From NCBI GenBank assembly GCA_025093985.1, contig JACAAK010000017.1, positions 372,001-436,000 on the forward strand: a stretch of DNA of 64,000 nt. Reading direction: 5' to 3'. This document shows positions 50,146-61,905 of this stretch, in pieces. Numbering within the stretch: position 1 is the first letter of the stretch; each line of letters begins with the position of its first letter. Made by a program: the position numbers and the translations under genes. The notes under the pieces are model-generated. The model was not told the origin of the DNA. It ran no database searches and saw only the letters and a list, made by a program, of their open reading frames with translations. This stretch comes from Calvatia gigantea. Its lineage: Eukaryota > Basidiomycota > Agaricomycetes > Agaricales > Lycoperdaceae.

Positions 50146-53100
50146 TTAGGAGATTGGCTTGTTGGTTTATTTGTTGGATGGTTTTTTTGGTTTTCTGCCC
50201 CCTTTTTTAGGGGTATCCTCCAGATGGCCTTTTCAGGTAATCCTGTATGGCTTCTTTTGCATTTCCTAGGTTAGACTCTGCTGTCCACATATTGTCTTCA
50301 TTGTTGTACCCCTTCCAGTGTACAAGAAATTGATATCCCCATCTATGTTTTCATCATCCTCAGATCTCCTTGACTTCATATTCTTCTTCATTGTTAATGA
50401 TCACTGATTTGGGTGCCAGTGTATGTAGTTGGCTTGGGAACTCTGCTTTCTGCACTGGAGTTAACAATTGTTTATTGAATACATCATGGATGGCCCATTC
50501 CTCTGGTAAGTCAAGCCAGTATACCACTTCTCCTATTTTTTCCTTGATATGGAAAGGCCCATACCTCTTTTGGCCTAGCTTCTTTGATGCTTGATTGGTA
50601 TGGATATTTATGTTTTCAAGCCACACTTCATCACTGATTTGGTATGATTTGGTATGGAGCTGGCTGCTGTCATGTTGCTGTTTCATCTTCTCCTGATATG
50701 ACTATAGTGCTGATGTGGTGTTATCTCAGACATCTTGTAGTTGTCTCAGGAATTCTGTGGCCATGGGATTATTGGTCATGTTGTTATATTTTCCTTTCTA
50801 CAGGTGTCTTCCATAGTTTAGGAAGAAAGATGTTCCTTCTGTTCCTCTGTGCTGTTTGTTATTGTACTGGAACTCTGCCATCAGAAGCCATTTGACCCAA
50901 TCATCTTGGTCATAGTTGCAGTACAATCAGAGATAGGTTTCAACTTCTCTATTAATGTGTTCAGTTTGTCCATCTGTTTGTGGGTAGTATACTGTTGATA
51001 AGTTGTGTTCTATCCCAATTTCTTTAAATAGTTCCTTTGTGAATTCTGATGTGAATTGTGGTCCTCAGTCACTGAGTATCTTCCTTGGTATTCCATGTAA
51101 CTTCCATATTTCATTTTGGTAGATCTGTACTATTTCCATCAAGAAGGCATCCATTCTTGTTGCTACAAGTCATATCATTTTTGTGAAACAGTCAACAATG
51201 ACTAGTATTGCATCTTTTCCTGCTAACTCTGGCAGTGGCCTGATCAAATTGATGCTGATTTCTTTCCAAGGCCCATTTGGTATGGGAAGAGGGTGCAATG
51301 GTGATTTTAGTGGGGCTATCCATGCCTGGTTTCTTTGGCAGGCTTGGCATCCTTGGGTATACTTCCTTACATCTTTTTATATTGTTGGCCACCAGTAGTT
51401 TCAGGTGATGAGTTCTCTCATCCTGTATTGTCCTGGATGTCCTGTGTCTGGGGCATCATGATACTGTTGTAAGATTTCTTCTCATAGCTTTTGGTCAGGT
51501 AGCACATATATGCTGTTCTCTCTATAGATGACACCATCATGTTCTGTGAACCTTATTTCCTTCTTTTCTAGTTCCATGGTAACCATTGTTTCTTGCCAAG
51601 GGTTCTTCCTTATTTTATCTATGAATGGTGGCTCCAGGAACAGTTCTGCTTGTAACAGGACTATGTCTTTGGTGTTCCATTTTTCTGCTGTTTGCAGCCA
51701 GCTTTTCCTGATCATGGTGACTAATTTGTCCTTCTATTCCTCTAGTACTTGGTATATCCTGGACAGTAGATTGGCTTTTGTATTTGTCTTTCCAGACATA
51801 TATCATAAAATGAAGTCATAGTCTTGTAGGTGCAGGTACCATCTAGCTTGTTGTCCATTGAGTTTCTGTGGTTCTCTGTAGTACTTGAGGTTTTCATGGT
51901 CTGTCCATATTTTGAAATTTTCTTCAGCATCTAGTAGATAATGTCTCCACTCCTTCAGAGCATGTATAATGGCTAGTAGTTCTTTGTCATAGATTTTATA
52001 GTTGTGCTCAGCTGGTGAGAGTATGTGCAATGTGAATGCAATCAGATGCCATTTTCCTTTCTATAGTTGTGATAATACCCCTCCCAGTGCATAATCTGAT
52101 GCATCAACTTCTACTCAGAATTGTCCCTGTCTCTGGGGCAATGTTAAGGTCAGTTTCTCAGTAATGCATTTCTTTAGGTTGTCAAATGCTGTTTGATGTT
52201 CTGTGTTCCATTCCCATGTTGTTGCTTCTTTAAGCTTGTTCAGTGGTTCTGTAATCTTGCTGAAGTTCTTGATGAAGCATCAGTAGTAGTTTGTGAACCC
52301 TAGGAATTGTTCTATGCCTTTGGTGTTTTTTGGTTTGGGCTAATCTTATATTGATTTGACCTTTTCTTCTTCTATTTTGATTCATTCATGTCCTACTTTG
52401 ACTCCTAGCATTGGAATTTCTTCAGCATCAAATATGCACTTGGATTGCTCGAAGCATAGGTTATACTGATTTGCTTGTTCTAGGAATTGTACTGTCTGTT
52501 CTTGTAGTTGCTCCTTTGTGTCCCCAGAGATTGCAAAGTCATCCATATAGTTCACAATATCTCTATTTTGTAGTAGGTCACAAAATATGCTTGTCATCAT
52601 GTGGGAGAATGTTCCAGGTGAGTTGCTTAAGCCAAAGTACATGACTGTGGGTTTGAAGAGTCCTTCACTGGTAAGGAATGTGGCCTTCCATTCATCTCCT
52701 TCCTTGATCCTGACATTGTTGTATCCCCAAATAATGTCTAACTTGTTGAAGTATTTGGCTTTTCCCAGTTTGTCGATGACTTCTCTGATTCTTGGTAGTG
52801 GGGTTTTATCTTTGACTACCATGTCATTCAGTTGTTGGTAGTCCTGGATCAGCCTTTTTGGACCTGTCTTTCTTTGGAATAAAGAAGGTGGGGGCTGTAT
52901 ACAGTGACTTTGATGGTCTTATTCATTCTGATTCAAGATTTTCTTTGATGAATGCTTGAAGTTTGTCTTGCTCCTTGACTGTCATGTTATATGTACCAGC
53001 ATTTATTTCTTTTGAGGCATCATCTGTCAGAACTATTTTGTGGTCCTATTCTGTTCATTCTGGGAGCTTGTCAAATGTCATTTTATTGAACAAGTGTGTG

Positions 53101-53684
53101 AATAGTTGGATGTAGTCTGGTAGGTCCTCTGGTTTGGTTGGGTCTGGCTTGTTTTCTTCCTCCTATAGGTCTTTGGTAATAGCCATGCTTCAGATTTTAT
53201 TGGTGATGCAAATGTTCTGGTGTGGAAATTGACAGATTGATGAGCATCAGGTGAACTTGGTTTCTCCTGAGTTCCAATCTACCTCTAGATTGTGTTTAAC
53301 TAGCCAATCATGTCCTAGAAACACTTCTGCTCTGTCCTGTAGCTGTATGACAGATGCTTTGATTTTTTTGTTGTATCTCTGGATGTCCATTTCAATTGTT
53401 GCCATTTCTGTTACTTTTCCTCACTGATTCAGTGTTCTGTCTGCATTTAGTACCAGAACTTCTTGTTCTAATTTCCTTGTGGAGATACTTTCTTCATCAA
53501 CTAGTTTTTTGCTGATGCTGGTGGTGGTGCACCTAGAGTTAATGATTGTATTTACTGTGATCATTTTTCCTTTTGTTTGGATTTTTCCTTTTAGGTTTAG
53601 TTTGCGCTTTCATTTCTGAGAAATCATGTAGAATTTGTCTAATATCCTAGATACAAGTTTCTTGACTCTCAAGGCAGTGCCTAC
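50146..53684 (-). pseudogene. Ty3-1a pol, decayed
   Basis: Recognisable parts: RT at 52822-52382 (YFNKLDIIWGYNNVRI, VNYMDDFAISG with YMDD intact) and RNase H at 52030-51803 ([19 protein letters not shown]). The integrase region is at about 51400-51100, and the post-integrase region at 50686-50360 (KKLGQKRYGPFHIKEKIGE). Chromodomain traces are near 50300. Frameshifts and stops are dense. The end coordinate is approximate. Confidence 0.8.
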
Positions 53685-54832
53685 TCAGAGTCTTCAGGAA
53701 AATTCTTTTTCTCCTCTGGTTCAGCTTCTTTTACTTCTTGGATTTGTACTTTCTTGGATATAGTGCAGGCCTTGGCAATGTGGCTAGTCTTGCCACAGTT
53801 ATAGCAAGTTAGCCCCTTGGATTTCTTGTAGTCCTTGGCTATATGTCTGAAGATGCCACAATTGTAGCACTTGAGTTCTCCTTTTGTGTTAAAGACATGG
53901 CACCTGCTTCCTATCTCCATGAGTTCTCCCATTCCTCTATATGTGTTTTCTGTGCTAGTCTTTTTGTTTCTGCAGTATTCTGATGCCTCATACTCTTGTC
54001 CAACAAAGAGTATTGCTTCTTTCCATTCTGCATAAGTGTCTGGTCTGGCAATGGGTGAGTATCCTGTGATTGTGTGAATGATGTCTTGTTGGGCATTTTT
54101 TTTGAGTAAGAACATGGTGTGTTTGCTGTCAGTCTTGGCTTTACTTTTTAGTACTTCAAATTTGATGAGGTAGTCGGCAGTATTTCAGTTTCCTTGTTTG
54201 AATTTCTTGATTTGCCATTCCACCTTGCTGTTTGATACATCATCTGAGAAGGTTTTCCTGAAATCTTCTAAAAACACCTTCCAGTCAATTGAGTCTTCTC
54301 CTTCTAAGATTTGCAGTGCTTTCATAGCCACATAGGCTTCTGCTGTTCCTCCTCACAGTCTGGCTAAGACTGCTATGGCCTTGTCATCAGCCATGCTGAT
54401 TTTATTGAATTTCATGAAAAGCATCATGGCTCTCTACCAGTTGTCAAATTTGGAGTGGATGCTATCAAAGAATCCAGAGTCTGGCACTAGGCCTTTTCCA
54501 CTAGAAACTGGTGCAGGTACTACAGTATTGTTGGTCATGTTTGAGTCAATGTCTAAGCTTGATTCCAATTCAGTTTCGTTTGAGTCAGATTCCTCTTGTT
54601 CTTGTGTTGGGTTCTCCTGATGCACTAACTCTTCTTCTGCTAAGTCAAGTTCATTTAGAAGCTTTAATAGTACTTCTTCTCCTGTTGGGTTTGCCCTAGG
54701 TTCATCATGTATTTGTTCTTCTGGTTCAGCAGGTACTTTGGGGTTCCCTGTTTCTTCTTTATCTGATGTTTCTGATTTATCATCTATGACTTTGAGGTTT
54801 AGTTCTCTATATTCATCTGGGTTCAAGCTCAT
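53681..54832 (-). pseudogene. Ty3-1a gag
   Basis: Starts MSLNPDEYRELNLKVIDDKS at 54832. Acidic N-terminus, capsid-like region and two knuckles (CYNCGIFRHIAKDY with the last Cys lost, and CYNCGKTSHIAKAC with the Gly lost). It ends NFPEDSE-TAG at 53681. Several stops lie between 54116 and 54434. Confidence 0.88.
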
Positions 54833-54913
54833 ATACTAGCTCTTGGGTTCATTGTTTGTTCAGGTCTATTTCAACCTACTCCTTGCAAGGTGAGATGGGG
54901 ATGCTTAACCAAA

Positions 54914-55219
54914 TGTTACAGCCTTAGTCTGACAAAACCTCAGGTTGCAACTTAGGCTAAGACTTGAGGGCAAGTAAGGGGGGAAGAACCAGGTGGTTAA
55001 GTGTACTGAATACAGATAAGGATATATACACTTATATACAGGAAGTCATCCAGTTGAATGGATGGAGCTACTATATAAAATGTCCAATAGTAAAGGCACA
55101 GTAGTACATGAGTCAATACTTGGAGATTGCTAAGCAGGAATAGGTGAAACAGTTACATAGATGGATATGGAGAATAAATGAAGGTAATGATGTGACAGGA
55201 CTGGCAGGAAACCACAACA
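54914..55219 (-). repeat. Ty3-1a 5' LTR
   Basis: 306 bases, beginning TGTTACAGCC and ending CCACAACA on the plus strand. Right flank GTAGC is the TSD. The primer site at 54901-54911 is the perfect ATGCTTAACCA; the LTR copy of the 11-mer carries two transitions. Confidence 0.93.
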
Positions 55220-55256
55220 GTAGCCAGTTCAAACTAAAGAATACATTGAGTATCTA

Positions 55257-55931
55257 CAGTAGTAATCAAAAGTATAGTATTCCCCTTTGTCACACATCAT
55301 CTTATGGAGTGCTTTTTTAAATGCCACAATCTTTCTATATAAAATATTAGACCTCCTAGCTACAATGCAGTATAGTTAAGATTTTTATCAGATTACACAT
55401 GAGTTCATAAGATGGGAAATAAAAAAGGGTGTATTTTTTAGCTTAGGAACTACTAGGCCCAAGGATCTAAAAATATTTGAGGGAATAGTCCTTGAGAATG
55501 ATATAAAGTTCTATTTTACAGAATAAAAATTGGTAGAGTGGTTTCAGAGATAATTGGGCCTAAAGTTGCTAAAAATTGCTTTTTTTGGCTATTTTTCACA
55601 GATCTTAGTCATTTTTGACAACTTTAAGCCCAATTATCTCCTAAGCCACTCCACCAATTTTTATTCTGTAAAGTAGAACTTCATATGATTCCCAAGGACT
55701 ATTCCCTCAAATATTTTTAGATCTTTGGGCCTAGTGGTTCCTGAGCTGAAAAACATATCCTTCTTTATTTCTTATCTTATGAACTCATGTATAATATGAT
55801 AAGAGTTTTAACTATCTTAGCCTATAGCCAGAAAGGTCTAGTATTTTTAGAAAAAGAGTTCATGGTGTTTGATGAAGTATTACATAAGGTGATAAGTGTC
55901 AAAGAGGGTGCAATACTTTTGATTGCTACTG
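55257..55931. mobile_element. 675-bp foldback (MITE-like) element
   Basis: An almost complete palindrome flanked by TA (55255-55256 and 55932-55933). The ends are CAGTAGTAATCAAAAGTAT and ATACTTTTGATTGCTACTG. The arms run to about 55585 and from about 55604, with a short AT-rich centre. No ORF of note. The CAGT ends and the TA target fit a non-autonomous Tc1/mariner derivative, but the arms are unlike the TIRs at 43949. Confidence 0.85.
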
Positions 55932-56226
55932 TAACTAGCTATTTATACAGTCCAATAAAAGTACAAAAGGAGGAACAGAAACTAGGTAAATAGAGTATGT
56001 GTTGAACATAAACTGTAAAGATTAAAAGACTAAAAGAGTGGAAGGAGACAAGTACAAGCCAAGAGACCAAAAAGGAAACAAAAGAGGAGAAACTAGAGTA
56101 TACACATGTTAGTTAAATAAATGGAGGACTAAAGGAGTAGACCATTTATAAATGGGAAACTAGTTATGAGAAAGTCATAATATAATCCCCTACTAAGGTA
56201 CATAGTCTCTATTTACTTAGCAGAAA

Positions 56227-56508
56227 TCACTGAGAAATCATTAGGAATACCATTGTCAGCCATGTCCATATAGTCATCAAACAACTTTGATATTTGCTAA
56301 TGGCACTTATTTTGGCTTCTTTTTTTATGAAGGTGATATAGTTGGGACAGTGCTTTTGATAGTGTTGGGCAGCAATAGTATTATAGTTGCAATAGTAGTA
56401 GAGGTTACATATATAGGTGTAATGACCTGTGGCAAATTTCTTGTAAGCTTTGTAGGCTTGATTTGGGCATTTAGAGGTGTAATGTCTGAGGAAAAGTTTC
56501 TTAAGCAT
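56227..56508 (-). pseudogene. Cys/His-rich ORF fragment, possible gag remnant
   Basis: A 93-codon frame, MLKKLFLRHYTSKCPNQAYK..., with cysteines and histidines in SKCPN, YTYICNLYYYC and QHYQKHCPNY. It starts next to the end of an LTR-like stretch on the same strand (56511-57120), where a retroelement gag would begin. No family was recognised. AT-rich. Confidence 0.3.
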
Positions 56509-56510
56509 GT

Positions 56511-57120
56511 TGTTATGTATGTTACCTTACTTCGCAACTGGGCCTGGATCGTCTCCACTCAAGGAAAGGTTCAACACTATAGCCCAGGAGTGTATGACAA
56601 GTCTCAAGAACTTCTGTGCAGACTTTGGATCGCTCTCTCAAGTAGAAGCTCGCACTTGTCTGAGAAGTCCAAGTTAAGTGTCACTGCAGTCCCCAAGGTT
56701 GTTAACCTTGTAGCAGACAAGTAAAGATACGGAAGCTTGTTACTAGAATAACTTAAGGTAATACAAGGTACTACTTAAGGTTTATATACTAGCTATGCGT
56801 AAGAGATGGGAAATTATGTAGTAAAGAAAGATGAGTCAATGAGAGACTGCTATGGGTTAATTGGTAATTTACAGAGTCATAAAGATGAGTAAAAGAAGTG
56901 GTGTAAGTCATAAAGAAGATAAAGACAAGTAAATAGAAGTCTGATGAAGGTAGAACAGAAACATGATTCAAAATAAATCATAAGAAGCAAAAAATAGAAG
57001 TACATATGGTAATAAATAAAGAATGGACTGGGGTATAGGAAAGAAAAGAAAACAGAAAGTCTAAGAAAGGAAGTTAATATGTTAGTAAGGAGAGTCCAGA
57101 AGTGTGGTAAGTTCGTAACA
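56511..57120 (-). repeat. Possible old LTR
   Basis: 610 bases beginning TGTTATGTAT and ending GTTCGTAACA, so it has the TG...CA ends and a short inverted TGTTA/TAACA. No partner copy or matching TSD was found in the window. It is a tentative call. Confidence 0.3.
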
Positions 57121-57142
57121 AGTCTCCCATTGACTCATACTC

Positions 57143-57446
57143 TGTTACAACCTTAGTTTGAGTTTACCTCAGGTTGCAACTTAGGCTAAGACTTGAGGGT
57201 GAGTAAGGGGAGAGGAACAAAGGTGGTTAAGCATACCGAATACAGGGGAAGTATGTATGCTTAAATACAAGAGGCATCTAGTTGAATGGATAGAGCTAGC
57301 TATCTGAAATGTCTGATGATAATAGTGTGATAGATGTATGAGTCATTACTCAAAGATCGCTGGGACATTAATAGATGAAACAGATATACATATGATAGAA
57401 TGGAGGAAACTGTGGAGCAGTGATGGAAATGGTAAAGATCACAACA
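57143..57446 (-). repeat. Ty3-1d 3' LTR
   Basis: 304 bases, TGTTACAACC to ATCACAACA on the plus strand, next to the polypurine tract (run of six C, 57450-57455). Confidence 0.92.
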
Positions 57447-57464
57447 ATACCCCCCAATTAGGCT

Positions 57465-58456
57465 TCATGCCTTAGGAAGCTTGTTGAAGTCCCTATGGAT
57501 GACTGCTGTGGCAAGGGCTTTCTTGGTGGCACTTATGAGGTACCTTCCACTGTTGGACCATGTGAAGAAGACAGGCAAGTGGCTTTGGCTGTCTTGTTGG
57601 ATAGGGACTGGAACTCCTTCATATGGGAACTTGATGATGGTTGAGCCTTCCTAGTAGTTCTTGACTATTGAGTGCCAGTAGGGTTGGCTACATTCTTGGC
57701 CAGGCAATACAGTGTGGTAGCAGGTGGGTGGCTGAAAAACCGAGATGATTTGAGGGGGCATGATGGTTTTGATGAAGCAGTATAGGGCATTGACTTCTTC
57801 TTTCATGGATACTGTGGTTTCTTTATTTATAGAGGTGTCAGCACAGACGGCTGCTCGGGATGGACTGATGGTGTCTCAGAGCTCTTTCAGGGTGGAGTGG
57901 ATGTGGTGGACAAGTTCTTTGGTACTAGTATCATCAGGGGTGGTGTCATGGCCTAAAAGGCTGGAGGTAATATCTCTTAATTCTAGGAAGATTTTGGCAA
58001 CATTAAAGCCTTTGAATATCTCAAGTGTGAGGTCAACTCAGCTTTGCAAGCTGTCAATGCAGGTTTGTTCAGATGGTGTAAGAGTCAATTGGAAAAGGGT
58101 GCGAAAGATTGCTGGGATGTGTTTGCTAGTAGATACGGAGGCATTTTCAAATCCTGTGTACATGTCTGCAAATGTAATGCAGGCTGTATGAGGGTAATGA
58201 GACAGTTGGTGTTCAGCCATTTGTTTTGGTTGGTAATGGTGACTAGTTCGGCATCGGTGGCATTGCTGACATCTTTAAGCAAGTCTTCTAACAGTCCTTG
58301 GGCTGGGGATTGTGTTGTGGCCATGTTGAATCAAGTACTGCTAGGGGTCAGGGCTTTGCTATTGCCTGGTTTAGGCATTGGGACAGAAGAGATTTTAGTT
58401 GGGTTGGAGTGAATGAGCAAGGAGATTGTGACACAATTGGCTTGGGAGGCAGGCAT
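57465..58456 (-). pseudogene. Ty3-1d third ORF
   Basis: Starts with the MPAS codons at 58456. Blocks shared with the family: AGDCLLEDLL-like (SPAQGLLEDLLKDVSNATD), ITNQNKW, ITFADMYTGF, SKHIPAIFR. The C-terminal GCTTCATGCC stop context is conserved at 57462-57471. Frames change several times, so it is not expressed as one protein. Confidence 0.72.
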
Positions 58457-58466
58457 GTTTAGTGGG

Positions 58467-60941
58467 TTTATTTGTTGGCTGGTTTGCTGGATGCTTTTTT
58501 GGATTTTCTACCCCCCTTTTTATGGGCATTCTCCAGATGCCTTTCTAGGTAGTCCTGTATCACCTCCTTTGCATTTCCCAGGTTGGACTCCACTGTCCAC
58601 ATATCTTCTTTGTTGCCATATCCTTTTCAATGTACTAGGAACTAATATCCCCTTCTGCATTTTTGTTGTCCTCAGATTTCATCCACTTCATACTCCTCTT
58701 CATTATTGATGATTACCAGGTTGGGCACTGGTGCCCTTCTCTGGCTCAGGAACTCTGCTTCATGTATTGGTGTCAAGAGTTACTCATTCAAGACATCGTG
58801 GATGGCCCATCCCTCAGGTAGGCCTAACCGATATGCCACTTCTCCTATTTTTTCCTTAATAAGGAAAGGGCCATACCGTTTTTGGCCTAGCTTCTTTGAT
58901 GTTTGATTGGTATGGATATTTGTGTTCTCTAGCCACACTCTGTTGCCAGTTTGGTACATCTTGGCATGGAGGTTCCTGCAGTCATGTTGCTGTTTCATCT
59001 TTTCTTGGTATAGTCATAGCACTAATGAGGTGTTATCTTGGGCAGTCTGCAGCTTTTGTAGGAACTCTGTTGCAGCAGGGTTATTTGTTGCCTGATCGTT
59101 CTTGCCCTTCCATGGGTGTCTTCCATAGTTTAGGAAAAAAGGTATTTCTTGTGTCCCTCTATGTTGCTTGTTGTTGTAGTGGAATTCCACTATTGGAAGC
59201 CATTCTGCCCAGTCATCCTGGTTGTAGTTGCAATACAGGCAGATGTAGGTTTCCACTTCTCTGTTAATGTGCTCAGTTTGTCCATCTGTCTGTGGATGGT
59301 ATGCTGTTGATAGATTTCGGTCTATGCCAAGTCCTCTAAATAGCTTCTTGGTGAATTCTGATGCAAATTGGGGTCCTCAGTCACTAAGTATTTTCCTTGG
59401 CAGTCCATGTAGTTTCTATATTTCATCCCAGTAGATTTGTGAGACATTCTTGGATGAAATGTCTGTTGTTGTTGCTATTAGTTGTATTATTTTTGTAAAG
59501 TAATCAACAACAACTAGTATTGCATTCTTCTCCTTTGATTCTGGCAGTGGTCTAATGATATCGATGCTGATTTCTTCCCAAGGTCCATTTGGTATTGGGA
59601 GGGGATGTAGTGGTAATTTGAGTGGTATTGTCCTTGTCCTTGTCTTGTTTCTCTGACAAGCTTGACACCCCTGGATGTACCTTTTCATGTCCTTGCATAT
59701 TGTTGGCCACCAATAGTCGTGATTGATTAGTTCTGTCATTCTGTGTTGGCCAGAATGTCCTGCATCTGGGACATCATGGTATTGTAGCAGGATCTCTTCT
59801 CATAGTTTCTAGTCTGGTGGTAGATATGCACTGTTTTGTTTGTAGATTATTCCTTCTTATTCCACAAGTTCTGGTTTCTCTTTTTGTAATTCCATGAGGA
59901 TTGCTGTCTCCCACTGAGGTTCCTTTCATATTTTTTCTAAGAATGTTGGTTCAAGGAATAGTTCTGCTCATAACAGGACTGTATCATCAATGATTTCTGT
60001 TTGTAACCAACTTTCCCTGATCATGGTGACCAACTTATCCTCCTGTTCTTCTGGCATATAATGGATTCAGGACAGTAGGTCTGCCTTTGTGTTTGTTTTC
60101 CCTGGCACATGTTATAAGGTGAAGTTGTAGTCTTGTAGTCACAGATACCATTGGGCTTGGTGTCCATTCAGTTTTTGTGGTTCTCAGTAATACTTCAGGT
60201 TTTCATGGTCAGTTCATATTTCAAATTTCTCTTCCACATCTAGTAGATAGTGTCTCCATTCTTTCAGGGCATGGACAATGGCCAGTAATTCCTTGTCATA
60301 AATTTCATAGTTGTGTTTGGCCAGTGTTAACATTCATGATGTGAAGGCAATCGGGTGCCACTTGTCTTTCTGTAGTTGTGATAGTATGCCTCCTAGTGCA
60401 TAGTCTGATGTGTCAACTTCTACTTGAAATTGGCCCTGTCTTTGTGGCAATGTCAGGACTGGCTCCTTGGTGATGCATTTCTTTAGTTTGTCAAATGAGG
60501 CTTGGTGTTCTTGATTCCACTCCCAGGTGATTGCTCCCTTGAGCCTGTTTAGTAGTTCCACAACTTTGCTGAAGTCCTTGATGAAGCATCTATAGTAATT
60601 GGTGAAGCCCAAGAATCTTTCCACTTCTTTGGTGTTTTTTGGCTCAGGCCAGTTGTGTACTGATTTGACTTTTTCTTTTTCCATTTTGATTTGTCCATGA
60701 CCCACTTTGACTCCTAGCATTGGGATTTCTTCAGCATCGAAGATGCATTTAGTTTGCTTAAAGCACAGATTGTACTAGTTTGCTCATTTTAAGAACCATA
60801 TTGTCTGCTCTTTTAGTTGTTCTTTTGTATTGCCAGGAATTGCAAAGTTGTCCATGTAACTTACGACATCTCCATTTTGTAGGAGGTCACAGAAGGTGCT
60901 TGTCATCATTCAAAAGTTTTGACTCTCGAGTTAGCACCTAC
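58467..60941 (-). pseudogene. Ty3-1d pol remnant, protease and RT start deleted
   Basis: The C-terminal half of RT, RNase H (60720-60334: VGHGQIKMEKEKVKSV, EVDTSDYALGGILS), integrase (59739-59416: GCQACQRNKTRTRTIPLKL) and the post-integrase region (58998-58780: KKLGQKRYGPFLIKEKIGE) remain. RT breaks off right after the block before the active site at about 60911 and joins the gag-pol junction, so the protease and RT fingers are gone. The active site itself reads YMDN (codons near 60850), with Asn in place of the last Asp. Confidence 0.82.
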
Positions 60942-61905
60942 TCAGAGTCTTTGGAAAAATCCTTCTTTTCTTCTGTGTCAACTTCATCCACTCCCTGGAC
61001 TTATATCTTCTTTGGTATGGTGCAGGCTTTTGCTATGTAGCCTATCTTGCCACAGTTGTAGTAGGTTAGTCCCTTGGGTTTTTTGCAATCCTTTGCTATA
61101 TGTCCGAAGATGCTGCAGTTGTAGCATTTAGGTTTTCCTTCAGTGTTGAAGATGTAATGTTGGCTTCCTATCTCCATGGGCTCTCCCATTCCCCTATATG
61201 TAGTACTGGTGCTGGTTTTTCTATCCCTGCAGTACTCGGATGCTTCATATCCTTGTCCAATGGAGAGTATGGCCTCTTTCCACTCAGTATAAGTGTCTGG
61301 CCTGGTGATGGGTGAATACCCTGTGATGGTGTGGATAATATCTTGTCTGGTGTTTTTCTTGAGCAAGAACATGGCATGTTTACTGTCAGTTTTTGCCTTG
61401 CTTCATAGGACTTCAAATTCAATTAAGTAGTCTGCCATGTTCTTGTTGCCTTGTTTGAATTTCTTGATTTACCATTCTGCTTTGCTGTTTGAGACATTAT
61501 TGGAGAAGGTCTTTCTAAAGTCTTCGGAGAATGCCTTCCAATCTACAGAGTCTTCTCCATCTAAGATTTGTGGGGCTTTCATAGCCACATAGGCTCCTGC
61601 TATTCCTCCTCGTAGTCTGGCTAGGACTGCTATGGCCTTGTCATCTGCTAAGACTATCTTGTTGAACTTCATGAAGAGTGTCATTGCTCTCCACCAATCA
61701 TCAAATTTGGCATGGGTGCTATTGAAGAACCCAGGGTCTAGCACTAGGCCTTTTCCACTAAGTGTTGCTGCAGGTGCTACAGCATTGTCGGTCATGTCTG
61801 GATCAATCTCTGATTCTGTCTCTGTTTTATCTGAGCTTGATTCATTAGATTTCTCTTGTTCTGGGTTCTCCTGGTGTATTAACTCTTCTTCTGCTAAGTC
61901 GAGTT
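60938..61905 (-). pseudogene. Ty3-1d gag, N-terminus missing
   Basis: Begins inside the acidic region (LDLAEEELIHQENPEQEKS) at the junction with Ty3-3 and ends at the conserved TAG (60938). The first knuckle is CYNCSIFGHIAKDC. The second reads YYNCGKIGYIAKAC, so a Cys and the His are lost. Confidence 0.88.

Larger units (their letters stand above)
14571..55219 (-). mobile_element. Ty3-1a, outermost LTR retrotransposon hosting the nest
   Basis: The LTRs are 306 bases each once the insertion is removed (14571-15499 split; 54914-55219), with a perfect TSD GTAGC at 14566-14570 and 55220-55224. Internal order on the minus strand is gag (54832-53681), pol with chromodomain (about 53684-50146) and the third ORF (50139 down to 49394, resumed at 15768-15518). 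The third ORF is interrupted by Copia-1. Without its insertions the element is about 6.40 kb, like its relatives 1b and 1c. It belongs to the chromodomain (Tf1/sushi-like) part of Ty3/Gypsy. All ORFs carry stops, so this copy is dead. Confidence 0.93.
57143..61905 (-). mobile_element. Ty3-1d, internally deleted and 5'-truncated copy
   Basis: 3' LTR 57143-57446, then polypurine tract, third ORF, pol remnant and gag as in Ty3-1c. About 1.05 kb is missing inside pol (junction near 60911). The element stops abruptly inside the gag N-terminus at 61905, where Ty3-3 begins in opposite orientation. No 5' LTR lies in the window. Confidence 0.9.
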
